Positions 8,943 through 20,770 of a stretch of DNA of 64,000 nucleotides are shown piece by piece (the first letter of the stretch is position 1; the number at the start of each line of letters is the position of its first letter). The translations under genes and the position numbers were made by a program. A model generated the notes under the pieces. That model was given only the letters and a program-made list of their open reading frames with translations, did no database searches and was not told the origin of the DNA. Source of the DNA: Phycomyces nitens (Eukaryota; Mucoromycota; Mucoromycetes; Mucorales; Phycomycetaceae); contig JAHRBC010000001.1 in assembly GCA_022702545.1 (NCBI GenBank), positions 682,001 to 746,000 on the forward strand. The letters are read 5' to 3'.

Positions 8943-11629
8943 AATCACTCCATGGTCTGCTGGGCTACTCGATCGAGGTGACCTTATTCCGATGGCCTGC
9001 TCTTAGACGTCAAGAGTTTCTGAGCTCCCATTCACGGTGGTCAAGGCTGGTCATGATGCGCTCTGTTGGTTCCGCTGGTCGCCTCTCTTTATCATACCAA
9101 CTGTCTGGAATTCCGGTGGACTCAAGAGCATGGATGTGATTCGGTTGTACTGGTTTCCGTTGCCAGTGGGATAGGGTGGGCGACCGGTCAGTTTTTTGGC
9201 CGGTGAATCACTCCATGGTCTGCTGGGCTACTCGATCGAGGTGAAGATATTCCGAATGGCCTGCTCCTAGACGTCAAGAGTTTCTGAGCTCCCATTCACG
9301 GCGGTCAAGGCTGGTCATGATGCGCTCTGTTGGTTCCGCTGGTCGCCTCTCTTTATCATACCAACTGTCTGGAATTCCGGTGGACTCAAGAACATGGATG
9401 TGATTCGGTTGTGCTGGTTCCGTTGCCAGTGGGATAGGGTGGGCGACCGGTCAGTTTTTTGGCCGGTGAATCACTCCATGGTCTGCTGGGCTACTCGATC
9501 GAGGTGAACATATTCCGAATGGCCTGCTCCTAGACGTCAAGAGTTTCTGAGCTCCCATTCACGGCGGTCAAGGCTGGTCAAGATGCGCTCTGTTGGTTCC
9601 GCTGGTCGCCTCTCTTTATCATACCAACTGTCTGGAATTCCGGTGGACTCAAGAACATGGATGTGATTCGGTTGTGCTGGTTCCGTTGCCAGTGGGATAG
9701 GGTGGGCGACCGGTCAGTTTTTTGGCCGGTGAATCACACTCCATGGTCTGCTGGGCTACTCGATCGAGGTGAAGATATTCCGATGGCCTGCTCTTAGACG
9801 TCAAGAGTTTCTGAGCTCCCATTCACGGCGGTCAAGGCTGGTCATGATGCGCTCTGTTGGTTCCGCTGGTCGCCTCTCTTTATCATACCAACTGTCTGGA
9901 ATTCCGGTGGACTCAAGAACATGGATGTGATTCGGTTGTACTGGTTTCCGTTGCCAGTGGGATAGGGTGGGCGACCGGTCAGTTTTTTGGCCGGTGAATC
10001 ACTCCATGGTCTGCTGGGCTACTCGATCGAGGTGAAGATATTCCGAATGGCCTGCTCTTAGACGTCAAGAGTTTCTGAGCTCCCATTCACGGTGGTCAAG
10101 GCTGGTCATGATGCGCTCTGTTGGTTCCGATATCCGCCTCTCTTTATCACACCAACTGTCTGGAATTCCGGTGGACTCAAGAGCATGGATGTGATTCGGT
10201 TGTACTGGTTTCCGTTGCCAGTGGGATAGGGTGGGCGACCGGTCAGTTTTTTGGCCGGTGAATCACTCCATGGTCTGCTGGGCTACTCGATCGAGGTGAA
10301 CATATTCCGAATGGCCTGCTCCTAGACGTCAAGAGTTTCTGAGCTCCCATTCACGGCGGTCAAGGCTGGTCATGATGCGCTCTGTTGGTTCCGCTGGTCG
10401 CCTCTCTTTATCATACCAACTGTCTGGAATTCCGGTGGACTCAAGAGCATGGATGTGATTCGGTTGTACTGGTTTCCGTTGCCAGTGGGATAGGGTGGGC
10501 GACCGGTCAGTTTTTTGGCCGGTGAATCACTCCATGGTCTGCTGGGCTACTCGATCGAGGTGAACATATTCCGATGGCCTGCTCTTAGACGTCAAGAGTT
10601 TCTGAGCTCCCATTCACGGTGGTCAAGGCTGGTCATGATGCGCTCTGTTGGTTCCGCTGGTCGCCTCTCTTTATCATACCAACTGTCTGGAATTCCGGTG
10701 GACTCAAGAGCATGGATGTGATTCGGTTGTACTGGTTTCCGTTGCCAGTGGGATAGGGTGGGCGACCGGTCAGTTTTTTGGCCGGTGAATCACTCCATGG
10801 TCTGCTGGGCTACTCGATCGAGGTGAAGATATTCCGAATGGCCTGCTCTTAGACGTCAAGAGTTTCTGAGCTCCCATTCACGGTGGTCAAGGCTGGTCAT
10901 GATGCGCTCTGTTGGTTCCGATATCCGCCTCTCTTTATCACACCAACTGTCTGGAATTCCGGTGGACTCAAGAACATGGATGTGATTCGGTTGTGCTGGT
11001 TCCGTTGCCAGTGGGATAGGGTGGGCGACCGGTCAGTTTTTTGGCCGGTGAATCACACTCCATGGTCTGCTGGGCTACTCGATCGAGGTGAAGATATTCC
11101 GAATGGCCTGCTCCTAGACGTCAAGAGTTTCTGAGCTCCCATTCACGGCGGTCAAGGCTGATCATGATGCGCTCTGTTGGTTCCGCTGGTCGCCTCTCTT
11201 TATCATACCAACTGTCTGGAATTCCGGTGGACTCAAGAACATGGATGTGATTCGGTTGTGCTGGTTCCGTTGCCAGTGGGATAGGGTGGGCGACCGGTCA
11301 GTTTTTTGGCCGGTGAATCACACTCCATGGTCTGCTGGGCTACTCGATCGAGGTGAACATATTCCGATGGCCTGCTCTAAAACGTCAAGAGTTTCTGAGC
11401 TCCCATTCACGGCGGTCAAGGCTGGTCATGATGCGCTCTGTTGGTTCCGCTGGTCGCCTCTCTTTATCATACCAACTGTCTGGAATTCCGGTGGACTCAA
11501 GAGCATGGATGTGATTCGGTTGTACTGGTTTCCGTTGCCAGTGGGATAGGGTGGGCGACCGGTCAGTTTTTTGGCCGGTGAATCACTCCATGGTCTGCTG
11601 GGTTACTCGATCGAGGTGAAGATATTCCG
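8943..11629. repeat. tandem satellite array, about 10 units of 263-265 bp
   Basis: The landmark CCATGGTCTG starts at 8950, 9213, 9476, 9741, 10004, 10268, 10532, 10795, 11060, 11325 and 11588. This gives ten full units and a truncated eleventh. Each unit also has an EcoRI site (GAATTC), the palindrome CTCGATCGAG and a GACCGGTC core. The units are much richer in G+C than the flanks. They fall into sub-variants: GCTGGTCGCC versus GATATCCGCC, GTGCTGGTTCC versus GTACTGGTTTCC, and AACATGG versus GAGCATGG. Open frames run through parts of it but are not kept from unit to unit, so it is not treated as coding. Confidence 0.97.
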
Positions 11630-12250
11630 ATGCTTGTTTCTAAACGACAATACATGCTTTGAAATGATGTTTTTAATTTACAAAAGTATAGTTTCAATAA
11701 ATATACAATACAAACAAACAGTTAATATTTAATTTCGATAAGTTGAAATGGTTTGTTTGATGTGCGATTGTCAATATTAGAAATTTTGTCTTGAAACCTG
11801 AGAAAATGACAAACAAAGGTATATACTTGTAAGCATTCTGCAACGAATGCAAAACTCACTGTAATTCCAGACATGTATATGCATTATATTCAAGTTACCA
11901 AGTGTTTAGTTATCAAAATACAAATTTTATTACTTGTTTCTTGAGTGCTGGCAGCTTATCTTCCATGGAAAGGCAGTATACCTTACAGACACGAATTGGT
12001 ATTATCTTTTATTTTTTGTGCACAATTCTTAAACGGTTTGGTTTGATTGATCAATTAGATCTTAGTTTGAAAAGATCATAGTGATGGTTCAAAATACGTA
12101 CTATGGATTCAGATCTTGATTATTTGATGAACACTCTAAAAATTTAAAATCAAACTTTCCTTTATAAATTTCTAATATTTCTCCCTTGCGAAATTTGGCG
12201 ATATCTTATATAAGTGGATATTTTCTTGAGTATTTGGGATATTCTTGTAG
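11630..12250. other. AT-rich stretch without a gene
   Basis: Nothing gene-like is visible. A degraded Tc1-type relic begins beyond it. Confidence 0.5.
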
Positions 12251-12254
12251 AATG

Positions 12255-12960
12255 TCAAAATAATCTTTCAAAAAAAATGTACATGGTTCATATTGTTTGT
12301 GTTCCCATTCAGCACGATAAGTGGTTCAACCTATCGTGACAAGGCACACTCCCAGACTATAATACAGTCTTTGCGTACTTGGATTTTGTTTGCCAAGACA
12401 ATTAAAGTGGTACTTTTTGTAATCTTTATGTCAAATATGAGTATTATCATTATTCTGAGAGCTGAACTTTGACTCTTCACCTTTGAGCACCTTTTATTAA
12501 AGACTTTTAACAAGCAATACACTCTGAAATGTGCTCCTTAGGTCGCAAATTGTCTGCAAGAGTCACACATAAATTAGTATTACTTTTATTCAAACCCCTA
12601 TCAATGGCCTTTGAACAAACATATTTCTCCATATCTTCTTTTACTGAATGTACCATGTCAATCAAATTCTGATACCGATTTTTCTTCAAGTTTAAAATGA
12701 AAAGTCTTTGGTCTCTAGGTGTAAGTAGTCTTGGCATTTCTGAATTTTCTTTTTCTGCAAAAATTCTAGTTTCCTTTTATCTCGCAAGAGCACAAGTAAT
12801 TGTAGACGTTGATACCTTGTGGCAGGAAATGTTTGCAACCATTATTCCACTCATGCCAAAACCAATCATTATTTTTTTTTCTTGAATTTGAAAGTTTTTT
12901 GAAAGCCCTGTTGGATCGTGTGCTTTGGACTTTTGGCATAATGTTAAAGATGATGGAATC
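12255..12960 (-). pseudogene. relic of a Tc1-like transposase (same family as 30115-30850)
   Basis: A minus-strand frame at 12507-12737 reads RLLTPRDQRLFILNLKKNR, parallel to HILSPREQRLLGLIFKRNQ in the related copy at 30.5 kb. This is the helix-turn-helix part of a Tc1-type transposase. Upstream sequence to about 12950 resembles its MPKVQ start, but in broken frames. The left part (about 12310-12380) shares AAGTGGTTCA and TATAAT landmarks with the other copy. The catalytic core is missing. Confidence 0.6.
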
Positions 12961-13063
12961 TTAAGAGATTTAGAAAACCAAAGTATAAAGGTATGCTAAG
13001 AAATGAATAATTGGGATTGAATCGTAAATATCTCTGTCCAGACCTTGTAGTTGATCTAAAGGT

Positions 13064-15176
13064 TTACAAGTCTTTATTTGTGGCACTGTCATTTCTTGCA
13101 ACAAGTCTTATTGTGTAATCATTTGGGCCAAATGTAATTCCAAGAGTATTCAATGTATCCATACTGCAGTACACAGGGTCTCCAGCCGTATCTCTTCCAG
13201 GCTCAATCGTATATCGAGCAAGAGTGCGCACCATAACAGTAAAAATTTCTACTTCTGCCTATAAATTTTGTCTTGCTTAATTGGCTTATAGACGGATTTA
13301 ATTAAAAGACATCTCTTACCAGATAAATACCAGGGCAAACACGTCTTTGGTCCAAAAGACAAATAATCTTTTTAATATATACCATTCGAATCCTTGAAAG
13401 AACAATACTGACCTTCCCCACCCAAAAGCATACATATCACGATCCTCAATTGCACCATTGGCCGACGCAGACCATGTACGCATGTCACCCAAGAACCTTT
13501 CTGGGATAAACTTCTCGGGCTCACTAAATACTTCGGGTCTCATATGCATTGAATACATACTGCTTATAAGAACAGTATCTTTTGGGATAAAATACCCATG
13601 AAACTCAACTTGATTAAAATACCATATAAGCATCTAAAATGTGGCACTTTATATATTTAAATCCTGCAAGGAAAACTTACTGTCTTTGGTTGAATAGCGA
13701 GGAATTCCAAAATTTACCGAACTTCTAAAACGAAGGTTTTCTCTCAAGACTGCAACAACATACGGCATCTCTTCTCGATCGGTAAAAGAGGGAAGCCGTC
13801 CATATTTTGTAACAATTGCATCAATCTCGGCACACATCTTTTTTTGGATGTCAGGGTAATGAGGCAATATGCCAAATAGCCAAGACATTGACAAAGATGT
13901 AGTGTCTCCACCGGCACTAATTAAATCACCTATTTTCATATTAGCTATCCACTATATAGCCACCAGCATCATACTTGCTTAGTATCACAAGGATATCCAA
14001 ATCATCTAGGTCATATTCCTCTTTAAACTTCATCATATGTTTGGCAAGGCAATCGGTATCTCCATTCACTGCATCATTAATCAATTTTTTTAAATCTTCG
14101 TCTCGGTGGTTAACCAGCTTTTCCCTCGAAGTTCCATGGTACAGATCTTCAATCCACGAGAGACCGGGAAAAAAAGAAGCAATATCCCCGGAAAACCCAA
14201 CCAAGAGATTTCCTTCTTCTGTGTCTCGAATGAGCTGCCTTATAAAAGGATCTTTTGGAGACTGGGTGGTTTTTCCAAATACGGCCTTTAACATTGTATT
14301 AAATGTAGTCATCTGCAAGCTAATCAGAGGGTTTACAGATCCCTGCTCTTCTGTAGCCTTTCTCAGAATTTCAACCGTGCTGTCGGCTATGACTTCAATA
14401 GATCTCTGCAGTGGATCGACAAATTTTGGGGATAGGACCATAAGAGCTTAACGTAATTTTTTTTTTCAAATAAATTTTTTGGTGCCTTGAAATCCAACTA
14501 GCTTTTGACTTTAATGCTTACCAACAGTTCGACTATTTTTCCATTTATTATTGGGCTGGCTAAACACGATACCTCTGAGAATTTAAAAAGATTACTACCG
14601 ACATTATAAACAACACAAAAAACTACCTTCCACCTTTGCTGTACATTTCGTAGGAGAATTTTTGTGGGTGTCGTCCAGAAGTATTGATACCATTTCGAAC
14701 AAATAGGTCATGGGCTAGCAAATGGTCATTCAAGACAACCCAACGCTGATTTCCCATTTGGAGACGAAAGATGGGGCCTATAATAAGCGATTACACTATT
14801 TAGTATACATTTTAGATCGATTTATCTCGAAACATACCTAGTTCTTGATGCCATTTTTCTAGTTGAAAACTAGGACAATTTCCCAAGGACATCAAGTGGC
14901 CTTTATATATATATAATAAATATATTAGTGCCTTGAAAATAATTATCAGAGCTAACGAGTTATTTATCAGCGTCTAATACCAATATAAGGATATCTTTTG
15001 GATGGCATAGGTATGTTTTTGCACCCTTTTTTATACCATGGATCGTTTTCTTTGTCTTTCTGTGCAGAAATTGAGTACAGGTCGTAGAAATACTTTGCAA
15101 CAAAGCCCAACATAAAAATCCCAAGAATTGGCGCCGTGTGCTTGGTGCCTTTGAGTTTTATCATTTTACTATCCAT
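13064..15176 (-). CDS. cytochrome P450 monooxygenase
   Basis: A membrane-anchored haem-thiolate monooxygenase; substrate unknown. The first exon (15176-14981) has a hydrophobic anchor (TAPILGIFMLGFVAKYFYDL, about residues 12-31) and a proline-containing hinge (KNIPMPSKRYPYIG). Later exons give the I-helix AGGDTTSLSM (about 13910), the K-helix ExxR as ENLR (about 13725), and the haem loop FGWGRRVCPG. The haem loop forms only after splicing the intron between about 13405 and 13340, which restores the ligand cysteine. The last exon ends at TAA 13064-13066. At least seven short introns are inferred. No frameshift is seen, so the gene looks functional. The exact CYP family is not assigned. Confidence 0.9.
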
Positions 15177-16942
15177 GGAGTTTTGCTGCTGAGGCTCTAT
15201 TAGAAAGAGAAGAAGAAAACAAATTGTGAATTTTTAATAACTAGTTATTTAAAGGGACAGAATCAAAGATTAGTTTTTATGTAAAGTGAAAACAACTAAA
15301 AGTAGAATAAGCATTCTACTGAAAGTTTAAAGAAAATAGACTTTGTGTGTTTTCGATAAAAAGGCAGTATGTTAACCATGCTTAAATATAGTTTCAACGA
15401 TGCATTTGGTTAGCCAAAGGTTACTTTTTACCAGAGGCAATATTACATACCTATCAAGAATCCGCGATTTATAAGTCAGAGGCAAGAATTCACTTGATCA
15501 AATGATGAATTAGGCCAGTTCGATTCAATTCAATTCTGGGATGTTATGCAGAACAAAAGGCAAAAGCGGTCAAGTTGAAATGCGATTTTTAAATTGTCGT
15601 GAATATTGGATTTGGCTCTTGGTTATGCAGTATTCTACGCCAATGCAATAAATACTTGGTTTATCGATTAGGTATTTCAAAGGATAAAATACGAATCCAT
15701 CTATTGATATTCAAGAATCTGCAAATGTTTCAAAAACAGCTGAATATGCAACAAGTGCTTATGTTTTGACTTTATATTAACATGCTTCTATGCACAGGAC
15801 CTATATTCTACATTGTTTACAAAGGTAGGCTATAATGGGATAGACCCATAATATACAAGCTCAAAGAAAACAGCCAGAATAAAACAAAAAGATAAATAAA
15901 CTCGATATATTTTAAAACGTCTTCAAAAAACTTGAAAACCTTTTGAGCCAATACGCCAACAAGAAATACCTTGCAAAGAAATCCCCAGGTGCTAATTTGG
16001 TACTGCTGGTACCAACAACAGAGACAATAACCTTTATCATAAGGAGAGACAGTATGCTAATAAAACGACATGTATCCAAGAGACTAAACGTACTAATGAA
16101 GTTCTTGGTTTAAAAAAGTACAAGAAAACATTCTATCCAATACCCAGAATACACCAGGACACTTGTTTATCTTGTGCTTTGTATTTTTCAAGAGAATCAA
16201 ATTATAAACTCAATTCTAACAAGCCAAAAACAGTCTTGTTTTTATAGACCACGCACAATCATATATACTCATAAAGTTTATTTGGTTTCATATCAATATC
16301 TACAAGCTTTCATCAACTATAAAGCTCAGTTATAGAATATTTTGATTTAATATGGTTTCTGCAAATATTTCCAAAGGCTTTATATATCAAAGCAAATGGG
16401 CTCTAAATAGTGTATATAGTCTAATATACAAAGTGCAAAGGAAATAAAGACTAGAACCAAAAGGATATCTAAAAATGGTTGCTCAGAATATAAGCACTGT
16501 TCTCTAAATCCTGATATTTGTAAATAGGCGAAGCGGCAAATAACAAAAAATAAATCTTGCTAGAATCTCAAGCCATCACCTCTTTTTTAATACGAATTTT
16601 TTAAGCTTAGAGAACAAGAATTGTATTTTGGTAGTAAGCTGTAATTAGTAAGCTAGACATGACTTATCCCTGTTCACTGTAGTCAACCAAGGCAAACAAC
16701 AATTAAATCATTTTAAATAGACGGTTGATTATTAGTGCAATTGATTGGTTTTTAATAAAGCATTGCAATAGAAAAAGAAATACAATTGATATATGATGAT
16801 TATTGAAAGTAAGGAAAGTATTATCCCACTACTCTAGGTAAATAAAGAAAGCAAGATTCAAATAGCTAAACATTTTTCAACATGAAAAATTAAATGCTTA
16901 TGCCAAGAGAATTATTATTTTTAACTATGGTAGCTTGTCGGA
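15177..16942. other. AT-rich intergenic region
   Basis: No supported gene is visible in this 1.8-kb gap between the P450 start and the 3' end of the secreted protein gene. Confidence 0.5.
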
Positions 16943-17752
16943 TTAAAAGTTCTTGATAATGGCACTTGCAAGAACCTTGGCACTAAGAGAAGCGCAGGTC
17001 TTGAGAGTGGCCTCGATGCAGTTCTTGACAGTGACGGAAACATCAACGCTATAGCTTCGGGTGATATCGAGGATGAGAGGGATGTGGAACTTAGCATCCT
17101 TGATCTCAGCCTTGACGGTGGCATCAATTTCCTTGGACAACTTGGCCTCAATCTTGGGAAGCTCAATCTTGAACTTGGCGAGAATTTCGGTTTCGAGCTT
17201 GATCAAGAGGTCGAGGAATTCCTTTTCGGTGAGAGTGAGCTGACCTCTGCAGGTCTTACCCTTGAGTTCGGCTTCGATCGAGGCGTAAATGGAGGCATCA
17301 AGAGAGGCAGAAAGGGTGGCTTCAATCTTGGCCTGAACGGATGCAGAGGTAGAAGCCTTGAGAGAGACCATGCGCTTGTCATGGATGCTGAGAAGACCAC
17401 CAAGGATCTTGGCCTCGATGTCAAGGGAAGCATTAATCTTCTCGGTGATGGAGGAAGACAACTTGACAAAGAGCTTGGTATGGAGCTGAGCCTTGATTTG
17501 AGCAATGACCTTGGCAGCGAAAACCTTTGTGGTGACGATAGGGTAGGTGGTTCTCTTCTCGAGGGTGTTGGAAGTAACGGCCTCGGCAAAGGAGCTCAAG
17601 TCGTGCTCAGTCGAGCGAGAAACAAGGGCATTGGCAGCAGCATCGATAAGTTCAGAGCTCTGGACGGAGTTGTAGGAGGTAGGGAGGGCGGTGGCAGTGA
17701 TTGCAAAGAGTGAGAACACAACAGCGCAGGTGGAGGCAATGGAGAACTTCAT
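16943..17752 (-). CDS. secreted amphipathic-helix protein, function unknown
   Basis: An intronless 269-residue protein. The N-terminus is a clear signal peptide (MKFSIASTCAVVFSLFAITATA). A dibasic KR near residue 66 could be a Kex2-type processing site. The rest is an almost continuous run of amphipathic helix rich in Ala, Lys, Ser, Leu, Ile and Glu, with patterns such as AKVIAQIKAQLHTKL, EKINASLDIEAKI and KIEATLSASLDASIYASIEAEL repeating about every 11-14 residues. There are three cysteines in the mature part. Codon choice is strongly biased toward C-ending codons, unlike its AT-rich surroundings, which suggests high expression. I do not recognise the family; a cell-wall or extracellular structural role is only inference. 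Confidence 0.85.
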   Translation of the reverse strand: MKFSIASTCAVVFSLFAITATALPTSYNSVQSSELIDAAANALVSRSTEHDLSSFAEAVTSNTLEKRTTYPIVTTKVFAAKVIAQIKAQLHTKLFVKLSSSITEKINASLDIEAKILGGLLSIHDKRMVSLKASTSASVQAKIEATLSASLDASIYASIEAELKGKTCRGQLTLTEKEFLDLLIKLETEILAKFKIELPKIEAKLSKEIDATVKAEIKDAKFHIPLILDITRSYSVDVSVTVKNCIEATLKTCASLSAKVLASAIIKNF

Positions 17753-17837
17753 GTTGAGAAGGAAGGAGTAGAGAGTGGGATTGAGAAAGGAAAGGTGATG
17801 ATTTGGATGAGGTTTGGAAATACGGCCGAGAGATGGG

Positions 17838-17846
17838 CCTTTTATA
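17838..17846 (-). promoter_or_regulatory. TATA box of the secreted protein gene
   Basis: TATAAAAGG on the minus strand lies about 86 nt upstream of the ATG at 17752, a normal distance for a strong TATA promoter. Confidence 0.6.
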
Positions 17847-17924
17847 CGATTCTTTGAGAGGCTGAATGTGTTTCACGCATCTGTCAACGAAGATCTTGGT
17901 GATAAATGTAGAGTCTGTAACCAA

Positions 17925-20770
17925 AATACAAGCTCGTGTTAATTAATTCTTACAAAACCAGATTCTTTAGACTAGCACAAAATTAAAAATGCTAGAGTAT
18001 AAGAATATGCTGTAAAAATAACAAAGTTTGTACATCTTGGCAGACGAATAGACTTGGTAAGCCTCGGGTCATAATGATCTACGGTACTCTATATTTTCCT
18101 AAATTAGGTATTTGGAGAATAGTCTCTTTAAGGATAAAGAATTAACAATGGAATAAGCATATGCTTAAATGAAAATAAATTATGTGCAACATATCCGCCT
18201 ACAAATGATTACTAGAAAAAATTGAGGAGCAGTGCACTCAATTGTAGGACAAATAAAAGCGGATCTGCAGTCAAAAAAAGGTTTTGTACCTGTATTTTAA
18301 AATACCCATACAAATTTTTCCTTTTTTTTAAAAAAAAAACCAATTATGCTTGAATATTCAGTGTTTCGGTGTATATTTGGCAATCGTATTTCTTTTTATA
18401 AGATAAATCGTCTTGTCAGTTTAAAAATACCTAGATTATCGAGATTACTTTGCAATTCCAAAATCTTATGATCTTTATTCAAGTTCAAGTGTATTATCAA
18501 TAAAAATCCCCGGTTATTGCTAAATTTCTAATTATTCCAAAGGACATTACAAGTCTTTAGGATCCAACAGAGATATCTGCACATCTAAACTGGTGGCAGT
18601 TTATTTATTTATTTAATAAAGATAAAATACTTTAAGAACCAAAACAATCGAATTGATTTTGACTGTCGAATACCATGTCTAAATACACACATTGAATTAC
18701 TCTTCAAAATTTCACGTTTGTGTTCAAGAGACTTTATTCACTCTAGCCCTAAAGAGTATACATATTTATATTACCGCGGCTCTTTATAAAGCCTCGGCAA
18801 ATGCTGTGACTATCGAAAGGGAGAAAGTATATGGTCTTAATGGAATTTGATGGATATTATAGACTAGATATTAAAGGTGTATAGAGAAATCCGACAGGTA
18901 CACCAAAAATAAGGTGAAGCTAAAGATGTATCAAGCAAAAAATAATGTAGTACATTGTCTTTACATTTCAATTTTACAAAACATTTAGCAGCATTTGTCC
19001 TTTGTTTTTTTTTAGGTGACATTTCATATATGCTAAGCTAATGAGGACATGACATTGGTCTTGGGTACCACTTTATATTTTAGTCTATCAAACAACGTAT
19101 TTCATTTTATAAATCTACTCTATACTTTAAAGAAGTTCAATTGACTTTATTCCCCTTGGTAGGCATAATATTTTGGCTGAGGAATTGTGCAATGGGAAAA
19201 TTAAGATAAAAGGGCCTGTATTTTCAGATGTTTGGCAAAGCGATATGCAGCACCAGTAATACTAGGCAGTAGATGTCAAATGCAATCAGCATATTATCAT
19301 GTGTAGAGTCCATTGTACAAAGTACTATAGTGGAACTATTTTTTTAAAAAGAAAACAAACAAAAATATCTGGACTTTGTATCAATTCTCCATTTCAAGGC
19401 ATTTGTGTATATACAGGAGAGTTGTTGTGGTACCATTGATGTGCATCAAAATTAAATCAGTGTACAAATGAAGAGAAAATTATTAAGGCTCGTACAAGAA
19501 ATACAGCGCCTCCTAGTTTATCCTCTAGAAAACCAGATTTTGATGGATTCTATTGGACTGTTAAAGACATGTTGGGAGTTTGTTGGCGACACAAATATAT
19601 TTGGTATCGAAATAGAACACTTGCATTTATTCCATGTGGACTTCGCAAGCGCCATTAATATTCTCCACACTTTTCTACATGTGAATTTCAAGTTTCAAGT
19701 CCTATCAATAGCCAAAACTCATCCTTGCTTTTATCCAATTTACATATTGTAACATTACTCATCCTTACATTTTATCCATAGCATAAAAAGGATCCGGTCC
19801 CTATTTAGATGTCTGCGCACACATTCAATATAGTCTAAAGGGCATTAAAAGGCATATTTTAGCATAGGTTTTTTGTAGTCTAATAGTAACCATCCTTGAG
19901 TTTGTCAGCAATTGAGTGCGGTAGTTTGTGCGGATAAATAGATTGATACTATTATTATACGACTTGTGAAACTATTGGTATGTAATTCTGACCAAAGTCT
20001 TTAGCTAATGTAATCAAATAGACCTGAATATAGGCATAACATTATTTATAATTCCCATCTACTTTATTATTCGAGCAACTTGGGTCATTTATAATTATAT
20101 AATTTTATGTGCGTAGAAAAGAGAGAGAAAATCTTTATGAATATATCTAAAGTCCTTGATTATTTTCAACTAGATGTATTCCCATTGTCTTTTCGGTGTA
20201 AAGTGTGAGGATTGTTAGGTTTAAAAAGCCAGTTTTAACACGTTGAAGCACAACTACTCTTGAAGCTTTGTCGAAACATTATTCCTATTTGAATTTACAC
20301 AAAGACACCTCGTCTGAAGCACTATTCACCAACTGTCAATCTAATTTATTACTAGTAACTGAATCTAGCTAGCTTGCATTACAAACCACCTTAAAGTTTC
20401 TTTACTTTACAAGATGGCTTATAATAAACAGTAGATAGTTTCAAAGTTCACCATATTATTTAGACTGAATTCATAAAGTCTAAATCTTTTAAAGAAATAT
20501 AAATATTAATGATATCGAGAACCTAAGCTTTAATGTCTTTTGGTACTAGATACTTAAAAGATTTATCTTGTAACAATGTCTAGTTTGGATATTTTCCAAT
20601 GTTTAAATATCATGTTTTCATTGATACTTTTTATTTTATACATTTGGTAGATACATGGTTTAATTACAAAACAGAGAAAATCTCAAGATCATTTCATAGT
20701 ATACTAAATTCTTTAAGAAAAAATACTATAGTAATAATGTGAGCCTAGAAATAAAAAGTGAAAAACTGCT
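17925..20770. other. long AT-rich intergenic region
   Basis: This 2.8-kb stretch has no recognisable gene. One open frame at 19468-19752 (+, 94 codons, MKRKLLRLVQEIQ) has no detectable family features or splice partners, and I regard it as chance. Confidence 0.5.

Noticed and set aside
8867..11549. Open frames through the tandem repeat (for example 10515-10721 and 11241-11549)
   Set aside because: Unit length varies between 263 and 265, so frame is not kept from unit to unit, and the frames end at random. A repeat protein is not supported.
8943..11629. CRISPR array
   Set aside because: The units are about 264 bp, near-identical throughout, without spacers, and the genome is eukaryotic.
17084..17713. 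209-codon plus-strand frame
   Set aside because: It is antisense to the secreted helical protein. The frame is open because of that gene's codon bias, and it has no start context or family.
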